NCBI GenBank assembly: GCA_016218105.1
Contig: JACRET010000002.1
Span: 17,350-81,349, forward strand
Reading direction: 5' to 3'
Length of the DNA stretch: 64,000 bases
From: Deltaproteobacteria bacterium
Lineage (GTDB): Bacteria; Desulfobacterota; GWC2-55-46
Shown here piece by piece: positions 1-6,974 of the stretch (positions are counted from its first letter, which is position 1; each line of letters opens with the position of its first letter). Both the position numbers and the translations under genes were made by a program. The notes beneath the pieces are model-generated. The model was not told the DNA's origin. It did no database searches and saw nothing but the letters and a program-made list of their open reading frames with translations.

Positions 1-1
1 G

Positions 2-523
2 GAATCGAAGAGGACAAAGGCCTGGAACGACGAATGGCTGACAAAGCTCAAGGAAGACCAGCTGGATGTCAAGGCGGAGCTGGCGGTGTTGATTACCGAG
101 GCCCTTCCAAAGGGGCTCACCAGTTTTACCCTGATGGAAGGCGTATGGGTAAGCTCGATCGTCCTTGCCGGAAGCGTGGCGGAGGCCTTGAGGGCAGGGC
201 TTGTCGAAGTCGCTCAAACGAGGCTTTCCGCGGTCGGTAAAAGCGAAAAGATGGAATCGGTATATAATTATCTCTCCGGCTCGGAGTTCAGGCAGAAGAT
301 AGAATCCATCGTGGAGGCCTTCAAATCAATGAGGGAAGATCTAGACCACGAAAAGCGGGCCATGATAAAGATATGGGCCAAAAGGGAGAAGCAGATAGAG
401 AGGGTAGTTGCGAACACACTCCGGATGTACGGCGATATGCAGGGGATAATAGGGGCGTCGCTGCCGGAAATAAAATCACTGGAGCTGGGCTCGGGCGAGA
501 GCCTTGAAGAGGCAGAAAATTAA
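2..523 (+). CDS. DUF2130 family protein, C-terminal part (5' truncated by window edge)
   Basis: The reading frame is open from base 2, so the gene begins outside the window. Only about 173 C-terminal residues are seen. The segments KAWNDEWLTKLKEDQ, ELAVLITEALPKG, GVWVSS, NYLSGSEFRQK, IWAKREKQIERV and YGDMQGIIG are the hallmark of the DUF2130 family. These are widespread coiled-coil proteins, sometimes compared with RmuC, with no established biochemical role. The internal GTG at 86 is not a start, because the family-conserved sequence runs upstream of it in frame. The stop TAA at 521-523 is directly followed by the ATG of the next gene, which suggests co-transcription. I am confident of the family and cannot assign a function. 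Confidence 0.9.
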   Translation, partial: ESKRTKAWNDEWLTKLKEDQLDVKAELAVLITEALPKGLTSFTLMEGVWVSSIVLAGSVAEALRAGLVEVAQTRLSAVGKSEKMESVYNYLSGSEFRQKIESIVEAFKSMREDLDHEKRAMIKIWAKREKQIERVVANTLRMYGDMQGIIGASLPEIKSLELGSGESLEEAEN

Positions 524-784
524 ATGGAATACATGGGAATACCGGTAATATATTTTTTGATAATAGCAGTTGTAACAGGCCTGCTGCCGGCCTATATCGC
601 CAGAAGTCGCGGGTATAATTTCGTAAAGTGGTGGATATACGGTTCTCTGGCCTTTCCGATAGCCTTGCCGCATTCTTTTGTCTTGAAAAGAGATTATGAG
701 GTCAGATGCCCATTCTGCGGATGCAACACATACGTGGGAAAAGGCTACTGCCGTAGATGCGGCCACGAATTCCTACAGAAATGA
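524..784 (+). CDS. Small membrane protein with C-terminal zinc ribbon
   Basis: This 86-residue protein starts on the base after the upstream stop (TAA|ATG), so it is probably translationally coupled to the DUF2130 gene. Residues about 5-25 and 35-52 are hydrophobic and could be two membrane segments. The C-terminus has two CxxC knuckles (CPFCGC and CRRCGHEF) typical of a small zinc ribbon that would face the cytoplasm. No enzymatic motif is visible and I do not recognise a named family. Membrane-tethered zinc ribbons often serve as scaffolds or nucleic-acid/protein contacts, but nothing here fixes the role. Confidence 0.75.
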   Translation: MEYMGIPVIYFLIIAVVTGLLPAYIARSRGYNFVKWWIYGSLAFPIALPHSFVLKRDYEVRCPFCGCNTYVGKGYCRRCGHEFLQK

Positions 785-852
785 CCGCCCTCCTCTAGCC
801 CGGGTTTTCCAACCTGTTTTATAAAACTCGTTGGCCGTTCGATCTGATATTT

Positions 853-1068
853 GTTTTTGGATTTTGTTTTTTGCCTTATTCACATCCCAGGGGTATTGCG
901 TAGCCGAGCATAAAGGAGGCGAACGACCGGGCTTCAGTTCTATTGGAGGGAGTGCGCCGACAGCGAGCGGAGCCAATACCCCGAGGCGCGCGGCAGCGCG
1001 CAAAGGCCTTTATCAGACTGTATTGATTCCCTTATAGTTTCTCGGCCCGTTCGGAGAACGGGCCCTAC
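853..1068 (+). repeat. Composite dispersed repeat, copy 1 (ends in GGCCCGTTC palindrome)
   Basis: This fills most of the 415-base gap between genes. A second copy lies on the other strand at 43491-43682. Shared blocks in order are GTTTTTgGATTTTGTT, GGGGTATTGCG, GCATAAAGGAGGCGAACGAC, GGGCTTCAGTTCTAT, CCGACAGCGAGC, a CGCGCAAAGGC block and, 35-50 bases on, an inverted repeat of GGCCCGTTC / GAACGGGCC (here 1044-1064). The element is open in one frame (831-1037), but the conservation is at DNA level with frame-breaking differences, so I do not call it a gene. Bases 1069-1161 hold a C/G-rich stretch and nothing else recognisable. Confidence 0.8.
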
Positions 1069-1161
1069 GTACATTTCGAAGATTACCCTGCTTCAGCGGG
1101 GGAGCTTCAATCCCCGCGCCAGCCCCTGTTCAAGCAATAAGACAGCTCTTTCTTTGGGGTG

Positions 1162-1167
1162 TATAAT
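1162..1167 (+). promoter_or_regulatory. Probable -10 element for the DUF4870-like gene
   Basis: A consensus TATAAT lies 33 bases upstream of the ATG at 1200. I do not see a good -35 at 16-18 bases upstream, so only the -10 hexamer is marked. A GAGGAG ribosome-binding site follows just before the start. Confidence 0.45.
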
Positions 1168-1199
1168 AAATACATGCCTTTTCAAAGAGGAGATTCCTT

Positions 1200-1574
1200 A
1201 TGGCAAAGACCGCTGCATTTGACGAAACGCCGGTAACAGACCACGACAGGCTCGATTACGCCAGGAAGGTAACGATGGTTGTCTACGCGCTTCAGGCTGT
1301 CGGGCTTTTCATAGGCATCACCTACATTGCCGCCGTAATAATAAATTATTTAAAGGCCGACGACGTAAAGAACACCTGGCTGGAGTCCCATTTCAGATGG
1401 CAGATAAGGACCTTCTGGGCGAGCCTGATCATAGGGGTGATAGGCGTTCTGATGTACCTCTTGCTTGTCGGATATCTGATAATAGTGGCTGACGGGGTAT
1501 GGGTCGTTTACCGCATAATAAAGGGATTTCTGAGTCTTAAGGATAATAAAGAGATGTACAGGCGCGCCTTTTGA
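1200..1574 (+). CDS. DUF4870-like small integral membrane protein
   Basis: This 124-residue protein has three likely transmembrane helices (about residues 25-48, 70-92 and 95-110). A polar loop between the first two contains KNTWLESHFRWQIRTFW. The pattern of HFRWQIRTF followed by two helices and a short Arg/Lys-rich tail is that of the DUF4870 family and related small bacterial membrane proteins of unknown function. The start is supported by a GAGGAG site ending about seven bases before ATG. It is transcribed alone, between a repeat-rich gap and a MITE-like element just after its stop. Confidence 0.8.
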   Translation: MAKTAAFDETPVTDHDRLDYARKVTMVVYALQAVGLFIGITYIAAVIINYLKADDVKNTWLESHFRWQIRTFWASLIIGVIGVLMYLLLVGYLIIVADGVWVVYRIIKGFLSLKDNKEMYRRAF

Positions 1575-1590
1575 AGAGCAGATTGACCCG

Positions 1591-1725
1591 TTAGCAGGCT
1601 GCTGAAAAAGCTCCATCTGCTTCGTTGTCTTCGACGCTCGTCACTGCGGCGTACAGACAGCGCCTCATTCCTCGCTGTTTTTTAAACAGCCTGTATTAAT
1701 TTTGGGTTTTTCAGCACCCTGTTAA
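1591..1725. repeat. MITE-like element, copy 1, with terminal inverted repeats
   Basis: The left end TTAGCAGGCTGCTGAAAAA and the right end TTTTTCAGCACCCTGTTAA are near-perfect inverted repeats of each other. Between them is a conserved core containing CCATCTGCTTCGTTGTC and CGTCACTGCGGCGTACAG. The same element is at 43283-43442 and, cut by the window end, at 63938-64000. It encodes no protein. Its right terminus overlaps the stop codon (TAA on the minus strand, 1722-1724) of the neighbouring hydrolase gene. Confidence 0.9.
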
Positions 1726-2480
1726 ATCTGTAACGTAAGGCCGTCATAAGCAAGCTCCACGCCTTTTGGAAGGGTTGCGTTGTCTTTACCGTAATCGATA
1801 TTGTGGCCCAAGTGGGTAAGAACCGTCCTCTTGGGATTTAAAGCGGCGGATGCGTCGATAGCCTGCTGTATGCTGAAGTGCGTGGGGTGGGGCTTGTACC
1901 TGAGCGCCCCTATTATAAGGAGCTCGACCCCTTTAAGCTTTTCCAGCGAATGCTCCGGGATGCCGCTGCAATCCGTAAGATAGGCGGCGTTCCCGAACCT
2001 GTACCCGAAGATTGTCGCGGGGCCGTGTTGTATCTCGACGGGGGTAACGGTAATCCCGAAGAGTTCGAAGGCCGAGTCGATCACGGCCGTACGGAGATTG
2101 GGCTTCCATCCGTCGTTCAGGTCTTCCCTGAAGATATAATCGAACATCACACGGATCCTGTCTATCGTATGCTCTCCGCCGTAGCACGGTATGGCACCGC
2201 CCTGGGCAAGGTTAAAAGCCCTCAGGTCGTCTATCCCGTGTATATGGTCGGCGTGAGGGTGCGTAAAGAGGACGGCGTCGATCCGCTCGATGCCGTTGGC
2301 AAGGGATTGCGCCCTCAGGTCTGTAGAGGTATCGATAAGGATGTTCTTCCCGTTTTCCTGTATAAGGATGGATGAGCGGGTGCGCTTGTTCCTTGGGTCA
2401 GTGGAGGAGCATGTCTGGCAGTGGCAGCCTATTACAGGCACACCGGTAGAGGTGCCGCAGCCGAAGATAGTTAGTCTCAT
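1722..2480 (-). CDS. PhnP-like metallo-beta-lactamase-fold phosphodiesterase
   Basis: This 252-residue protein is a complete metallo-beta-lactamase-fold hydrolase. The metal-binding signature THPHADH is at residues 73-79 and continues IHGIDDLR. A second HxH-type ligand is near the C-terminus (LTHLGHNIDYG). The N-terminal GCHCQTC cysteines (19, 21, 24) match the structural zinc site of the PhnP subgroup, which opens cyclic or phosphodiester bonds. There are no phn (C-P lyase) genes nearby, so a general cyclic-phosphate or nucleotide phosphodiesterase role is as likely as phosphonate metabolism. The stop codon lies inside the right end of a MITE-like repeat. Confidence 0.9.
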   Translation of the reverse strand: MRLTIFGCGTSTGVPVIGCHCQTCSSTDPRNKRTRSSILIQENGKNILIDTSTDLRAQSLANGIERIDAVLFTHPHADHIHGIDDLRAFNLAQGGAIPCYGGEHTIDRIRVMFDYIFREDLNDGWKPNLRTAVIDSAFELFGITVTPVEIQHGPATIFGYRFGNAAYLTDCSGIPEHSLEKLKGVELLIIGALRYKPHPTHFSIQQAIDASAALNPKRTVLTHLGHNIDYGKDNATLPKGVELAYDGLTLQI

Positions 2481-2681
2481 GTGATTTTAACGGATTGCCA
2501 AGGTTAATATAAGGGCAAAAAGAGGCAATATAACTTTTGAAAGAGAGCGTCTTGGCGATCCTCTTAAACTTCGAGGAGATAGGAACCCCTTACTGTGAAG
2601 GCCGTTTGGAAAACACCGGCTTTCAAGCCTGGCGACGAACAAATGCCCGTAACGAAAACTTTGGTGCCGGCGAGAGGAGAC

Positions 2682-2915
2682 CTATTTCTTATACTCGCCT
2701 ACCACGGTCAGCTCCGCCATGACCTCGTCGTCATGCGGCGCATCGGCCATGAAATCGGTCAGATCGCATCCTGAGTAGTGTTCGAAGTGCATGCCGTCTA
2801 TGAACAAAGGGCTGTGGGTGACATCGTACACCTTCCCTTTATAAGCGATATAAATCGGATTCGAGGGGGTGCTTCCATCGTATTTTTTGAGTTCAGCTTC
2901 GTCAAATATCTTCAT
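2682..2915 (-). CDS. Cytochrome b5-like heme/steroid-binding domain protein
   Basis: This 77-residue single-domain protein contains the cytochrome b5 core: an acidic N-terminal helix (DEAELKKYDG), IYIAYKGKVYDVTHSPLF, and HFEHYSGCDLTDFM. The histidines in HFEHYSG and in the downstream helix APHDD are the obvious candidates for heme ligands. Small bacterial members are soluble predicted heme/steroid-binding proteins of unknown partner. It ends two bases before the M50 protease gene region on the same strand and is probably its downstream operon partner. Confidence 0.85.
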   Translation of the reverse strand: MKIFDEAELKKYDGSTPSNPIYIAYKGKVYDVTHSPLFIDGMHFEHYSGCDLTDFMADAPHDDEVMAELTVVGEYKK

Positions 2916-2917
2916 GG

Positions 2918-3796
2918 CTATACAATATAAAACGGCGTCGGCATGAATGTCAATATAAATACAATTATCGCGGCCGCTGTAACGGCCTTCCTCTTGCCGT
3001 CCATCGGGGAGTATTCATCCTCTATCGGCGGGTGCCACATGCCTATGACCGAGATGAGCGCCGCCCATATGAACCACCCTGTCCAGTTGAATATCCCAAG
3101 CACGACCAGGATGGCTATCATGGCCATCGAAAAGAGCCTGTGCTTCCTTCCGATAAGTGCGTAGACTATGTGGCCTCCGTCGAGTTGGCCTATCGGGAGA
3201 AGGTTCATTGCCGTGACGAACATGCCTATCCAGCCGGCGAACGCCACCGGATGGAGCATCACGTCATATCCCTCCGGCATAGTACCGACCGTAATATATG
3301 TGAGGAACTTGAATATCAGGGATGAGCCGAGCGCCAGCACCTCCGTAGAAGGGGTGACAAGCATTACCGTGGAAAGCTCAAGCCCTATGGCGGTCACGAT
3401 AAGGGCGACGGCAAAACCTGAGAGCGGGCCTGAGGCGCCTATGTCGACCAGGGCGCTCTTCGTGGTTATGGGGGATTTTATCTTTATTACCGCGCCGAAA
3501 GTGCCGATCATCGGCGGAAGCGGCGGCCCGGGGATGAACACAGGGAGCGTCGTGGAGACCCCGTGGCGCCTTGAGGCTATGAAGTGGCCCAGCTCATGGG
3601 TGCCCAGGATCAGGATCAGGGAGATAGAAAAAGGGATGCCCTTCGCGATATCCCAGGGCGAATGGAGGATGTCGGCGCCTTGATAAAGGGCCCCGGCTGT
3701 TACGGTCGTTATTATTGTTATGACGAACAAGACCGACGGCAGAAGTATCTTCGGCCTTTCGAGTTTGTGTCTCATGGGATACGCGCGCTCATCCAT
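2918..3796 (-). CDS. Site-2-protease-like M50 family intramembrane metallopeptidase
   Basis: This polytopic membrane protein of 292 residues carries the M50 active site: HELGH at residues 67-71 in the second hydrophobic segment and the second zinc-ligand motif NLLPIGQLDGGH at 198-209. It lacks a PDZ domain, so it belongs to the compact S2P-like group with a six-helix core rather than RseP. I placed the start at 3796, where GGAAGGTCA precedes ATG. A longer frame to 3853 would overlap the upstream gene and has no ribosome-binding site. The substrate is unknown; family members cleave membrane-anchored regulators or signal-peptide remnants. Confidence 0.92.
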   Translation of the reverse strand: MDERAYPMRHKLERPKILLPSVLFVITIITTVTAGALYQGADILHSPWDIAKGIPFSISLILILGTHELGHFIASRRHGVSTTLPVFIPGPPLPPMIGTFGAVIKIKSPITTKSALVDIGASGPLSGFAVALIVTAIGLELSTVMLVTPSTEVLALGSSLIFKFLTYITVGTMPEGYDVMLHPVAFAGWIGMFVTAMNLLPIGQLDGGHIVYALIGRKHRLFSMAMIAILVVLGIFNWTGWFIWAALISVIGMWHPPIEDEYSPMDGKRKAVTAAAIIVFILTFMPTPFYIV

Positions 3797-3815
3797 TGAC
3801 CTTCCCCCCTGATTA

Positions 3816-4874
3816 TCACCCCGGCCATGTGTTCCTGTTCTTGATGTATTCATGATAGATCTCGACCATGGCTTGGCCGATGCTTAGAATAAGCGGCCCG
3901 GCTATGATGCCGATAAACCCGAAGACGTTGACGGCCCCGAGTATGCTGAAGAGAAGAAGCATCGGGTGAAGGTTTGTCTTGCCGCTTACTATAAAGGGGC
4001 GTAGCACGTTGTCGGCAAGCCCTATTACGAAAATACCCCAGAATACAAGGATAGTCCCTTTTATGTAGCTCCCTATCACAAAGAGGTATATGGCGGCGGG
4101 CACCCAGATGATCGCGCTCCCGACGGTCGGGAGGAACGAGAAAAGAAACATCACGAAGCTCCAGAGTATCGGGCCGGGAAGCGAGAGGAACCAGAAAGCG
4201 ATGCCGCCGAGCGCGCCCTGCACAAGGCCCACAAGCACGCCGCCGTTTATGGTCGCGGTGATCACGGCTTTATTTTTTTCTATTATGCGGTCTTTATCCG
4301 TCTGGGCTAAAGGTATGACGTCCTTTATTATCGTAAAAAGGCTCTCTCCGTCCTTGAAAAGAAAATACATGGTAAAGAACGCGAGAAAGATGTTGAATAC
4401 AAATCCGGTAAAGTTCTTTATGAAACCCTTGAGGCCCTCTCCCGCATAAGAGGCGGCGTCCCCGGCGAACCCCGCGAGAATGCCGTGCAGGTCGATGCCG
4501 GAGATATCCACATACCTTCCGATCAAACCTTCGAGATAAGTCATCAAACGCGAAGGCGACGGAGGCTGGCCTTCAGAGATCCCCCGTAGATAGCCCTCCG
4601 ACCATTGGTAGAGGTTGAAAAGCTCGTTTGCGAGCGCGGCCCCTATAAGGGCCAGCGGTATAAGGATGAAGATCGCTATGGTAATGCACGCGATGATCGA
4701 CGCGAGCGGTCTTCTTTTTGTTACTTTCCTAAGGAGCCATTGATAATAGGGATAAAAAAGTATCGTCAGCACCGCGGCCCAGAATATAGGGATGAAAAAG
4801 GGCGCCATCACCAGATACATCAGATAGCCGATCAGGAGCGAGAGGAGGAGAGTTATCAGGTACTCTGATTTCAT
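3816..4874 (-). CDS. AI-2E family transporter (PerM/UPF0118)
   Basis: This 352-residue membrane protein has the AI-2E/PerM layout. A hydrophobic N-terminal pair includes FFIPIFWAAVLTILFYPYY. A periplasmic helical region spans about residues 80-150. The C-terminal helices contain the family motifs WSFVMFLFSFLPTVGSAIIWVPAAIYLF and DNVLRPFIVSGKTNLHPMLLLFSILG (longer than shown elsewhere; key residues are the FLPxxG and the DNxLRP segments). The family exports diverse small molecules or exchanges ions; substrate cannot be read from sequence. It is the first gene of a three-gene minus-strand run with the M50 protease and the b5-like protein. Confidence 0.92.
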   Translation of the reverse strand: MKSEYLITLLLSLLIGYLMYLVMAPFFIPIFWAAVLTILFYPYYQWLLRKVTKRRPLASIIACITIAIFILIPLALIGAALANELFNLYQWSEGYLRGISEGQPPSPSRLMTYLEGLIGRYVDISGIDLHGILAGFAGDAASYAGEGLKGFIKNFTGFVFNIFLAFFTMYFLFKDGESLFTIIKDVIPLAQTDKDRIIEKNKAVITATINGGVLVGLVQGALGGIAFWFLSLPGPILWSFVMFLFSFLPTVGSAIIWVPAAIYLFVIGSYIKGTILVFWGIFVIGLADNVLRPFIVSGKTNLHPMLLLFSILGAVNVFGFIGIIAGPLILSIGQAMVEIYHEYIKNRNTWPG

Positions 4875-4935
4875 ATGCCTGCTTGAGGCCGAGCCGTTAA
4901 AAAAAGGTTTTTTCTACAGGTAGACTGGTTTTTTT

Positions 4936-4964
4936 TTGCTTTTGCCACTCCTTCTCAGTATAAT
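4936..4964 (+). promoter_or_regulatory. Sigma70-type promoter for the thiolase-like/larE pair
   Basis: A TTGCTT -35 (4936-4941), a 17-base spacer and a perfect TATAAT -10 (4959-4964) lie 54 bases upstream of the ATG at 5018. The surrounding 4875-5017 gap is A/T-rich and separates divergent genes. Confidence 0.7.
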
Positions 4965-5017
4965 TATATTTTCTTAAATTACAAGGGTTTTTAAATGACG
5001 AGTGAGGTGTTGAAGAG

Positions 5018-6028
5018 ATGATCAGGGCAGTTGCGCTCCTTTCGGGGGGGCTGGACAGTACCCTTGCGGTTAAGATGATAATCGATCAGGGAATAGAGGT
5101 GCACGCGCTTAATTTTACGTCTTCGTTCTGCACCTGCAATCACGGCGGCGCCAAGGAGGGCGGCTGCAGGAGCGAGTCAAAGAGGGTCGCCGAGGAATTC
5201 GGCATTCCGATAAAGGTGCTGACCAAGGGGCTTGACTACATAGAGATCGTAAGGAACCCCAAGCACGGCTATGGCAAGGGCATAAACCCGTGCGTAGACT
5301 GCCGCGTATATATGTTCAGGCAGGCGAAAGAGTACATGAAGGAAATAGGCGCGTCTTTCATAATAACCGGCGAGGTGCTCGGGCAGAGGCCCATGAGCCA
5401 GAGGAAGGACGCCTTCAGGGTCATTGAAAGGGAGAGCGGGCTTGAAGGGCTCGTCTTAAGGCCTTTGAGCGCGAAGCAGCTTGAGCCGACCATACCTGAG
5501 AAGGAAGGCCTTGTAGACAGGGAAAAGCTCCTCGCGGTTCTTGGGAGGTCAAGGAAAGAGCAGATGGAATTGGCCGAGGAGCTTAATATAAACGATTACC
5601 CGTGCCCCTCGGGCGGGTGTCTGCTGACGGACAAGATATTCTCCAAGAAGGTAAGGGACCTCCTTGTCAATAAAAAGGATGTCACGAAGAAAGACCTCGT
5701 ACTCCTGAAATCCGGGAGGCACTTCAGATATAAGGGCCTTAAGATAATAGTCGGTAGGAACGAGGCCGATAATATAAAGCTTAAGGCCATGCTCCAGGAA
5801 GGGGATATTCTCCTGGAGCCGATCGATTTTCCCGGCCCGGTAGCGGTCGTCTGCGGTAACGACAGAGAGGCGATAAGCTATGCCGGAAGCCTCATAATAA
5901 AATATGCCCTTGAGAAGGCCGGGGACAAGCGACGCGTCAAGGTAACAACCGCCGGAGGCGTACCTGAAGAGCTGGAGGTATCGGAACCATCGGCGGATAC
6001 GCTTGTCGAGGAGACACGCGTATGCTAA
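5018..6028 (+). CDS. ThiI/MnmA-like PP-loop ATPase, putative tRNA sulfurtransferase
   Basis: This 336-residue protein has an N-terminal PP-loop (SGGLDST at residues 9-15), the ATP-binding motif of adenylating thiolation enzymes. Paired cysteines follow: CTC at 38-40, PCVDC at 91-95 and PCPSGGC at 195-201. They could carry persulfide or bind a metal cluster. The family is common in deltaproteobacteria and is annotated variously as ThiI-like or as a tRNA 2-thiouridylase relative. It lacks the THUMP domain of ThiI and is not canonical MnmA. A strong promoter lies upstream, and its last seven bases overlap larE, so the two sulfur-transfer enzymes are probably co-expressed. Confidence 0.8.
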   Translation: MIRAVALLSGGLDSTLAVKMIIDQGIEVHALNFTSSFCTCNHGGAKEGGCRSESKRVAEEFGIPIKVLTKGLDYIEIVRNPKHGYGKGINPCVDCRVYMFRQAKEYMKEIGASFIITGEVLGQRPMSQRKDAFRVIERESGLEGLVLRPLSAKQLEPTIPEKEGLVDREKLLAVLGRSRKEQMELAEELNINDYPCPSGGCLLTDKIFSKKVRDLLVNKKDVTKKDLVLLKSGRHFRYKGLKIIVGRNEADNIKLKAMLQEGDILLEPIDFPGPVAVVCGNDREAISYAGSLIIKYALEKAGDKRRVKVTTAGGVPEELEVSEPSADTLVEETRVC

Positions 6029-6888
6029 ACGGCGGCAAAGCGGTCTGCTCCAATGAAAATACGGCAGGGCTCCCGAAGGAAGATGCGAACCGCAAGCTTC
6101 TGCGGCTGAGGGAGATAATACGCTCGATGGGCTCCCTGCTGGTGGCCTTCTCCGGCGGCGTCGATTCGACATTTTTGCTTAAAGTCGCTTCCGATGTCCT
6201 CGGCAAAAAGGCCGCCGCCATCACCGCCACATCCCCCACTTACCCTGAGAGGGAATTTCAGGAGGCGAAGAGGCTCGCCTCTGAAATGGGGGTAAGGCAC
6301 ATAGTAGTCGAATCAAACGAGCTTCTTATCCCCAATTTTTCGGACAATACCGAGAAGAGGTGCTATTACTGCAAGAGCGAACTGTTCAAGATATCCACGG
6401 AGGAAGCCAGGGCGCTTGGCTTCAGCCATGTCGCCGACGGATCTAACGCCGACGACCTGAACGATTACCGCCCCGGAAAAACAGCCGCGGGCGAGCTTGG
6501 GGTGAGGAGCCCTCTCCAGGAGGCCGGGCTTACAAAGGAAGAGATAAGGCTGTTCAGCAGGGAGATGAACCTCTCCACATGGGATAAACCGAGCTTCGCA
6601 TGCCTCTCTTCGCGGTTCCCTTACGGGACGCAGATTACCGAGGAGCGGTTAGAGAAGGTCTCGGAAGGCGAAGACCTGCTGCGCGACCTTGGGTTTACCC
6701 AGTTCAGGGTCAGGTACCACGGCGAGACCGTAAGGATAGAGGTCGAGGCAAAGTCCATTGCGAGATTCCTCGATGAGGATCTGAGAAAGAAAGTGGTGGA
6801 GGGGTTCAAGGAGATCGGGTTTATATATGTGACCCTTGACCTTCAGGGTTACAGGACAGGCTCGATGAACGAGGTGTTTGGGAGCTGA
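6022..6888 (+). CDS. larE: ATP-dependent sacrificial sulfur transferase LarE
   Basis: This 288-residue protein has a PP-loop SGGVDST at 44-50, a CYYC pair at 114-117, the conserved KPSFACLSSRFPYG segment (Cys194) and GYRTGSMNE near the C-terminus. These are typical of LarE. In lactobacilli LarE adenylates pyridinium biscarboxylate and donates the sulfur of its own active-site cysteine (in the CLxSR motif) to build the nickel-pincer cofactor of lactate racemase-family enzymes. Cys194 is in the matching position. No larA, larB or larC is in the window, so the cofactor user must lie elsewhere. The start overlaps the preceding gene by seven bases. Confidence 0.9.
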   Translation: MLNGGKAVCSNENTAGLPKEDANRKLLRLREIIRSMGSLLVAFSGGVDSTFLLKVASDVLGKKAAAITATSPTYPEREFQEAKRLASEMGVRHIVVESNELLIPNFSDNTEKRCYYCKSELFKISTEEARALGFSHVADGSNADDLNDYRPGKTAAGELGVRSPLQEAGLTKEEIRLFSREMNLSTWDKPSFACLSSRFPYGTQITEERLEKVSEGEDLLRDLGFTQFRVRYHGETVRIEVEAKSIARFLDEDLRKKVVEGFKEIGFIYVTLDLQGYRTGSMNEVFGS

Positions 6889-6930
6889 GACGGCGCCTGG
6901 GTGTTTGTAATTGTAATGGTAGGCTTGATG

Positions 6931-6966
6931 TAGGGCCCGTTTAGGCTCATTGGGGAACGGTCCCTG
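6931..6966. repeat. Degenerate solo GGCCCGTTC palindrome
   Basis: TAGGGCCCGTTTAGG, then TTGGGGAACGGTCCC, is a diverged copy of the palindrome that ends the composite repeat. It lies between the convergent larE gene and the large cyclase-like gene. The two arms still pair over about nine bases, so it may act as a weak bidirectional stem-loop. Confidence 0.6.
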
Positions 6967-6974
6967 CTGTTTTT

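Noticed and set aside
831..1037. 68-residue open frame with KGGERPGFSSI-like sequence
   Set aside because: The similar frame at 43521-43733 is in a DNA-level repeat with frame-changing differences and ends in a palindrome, so it is a repeat and not a protein gene.
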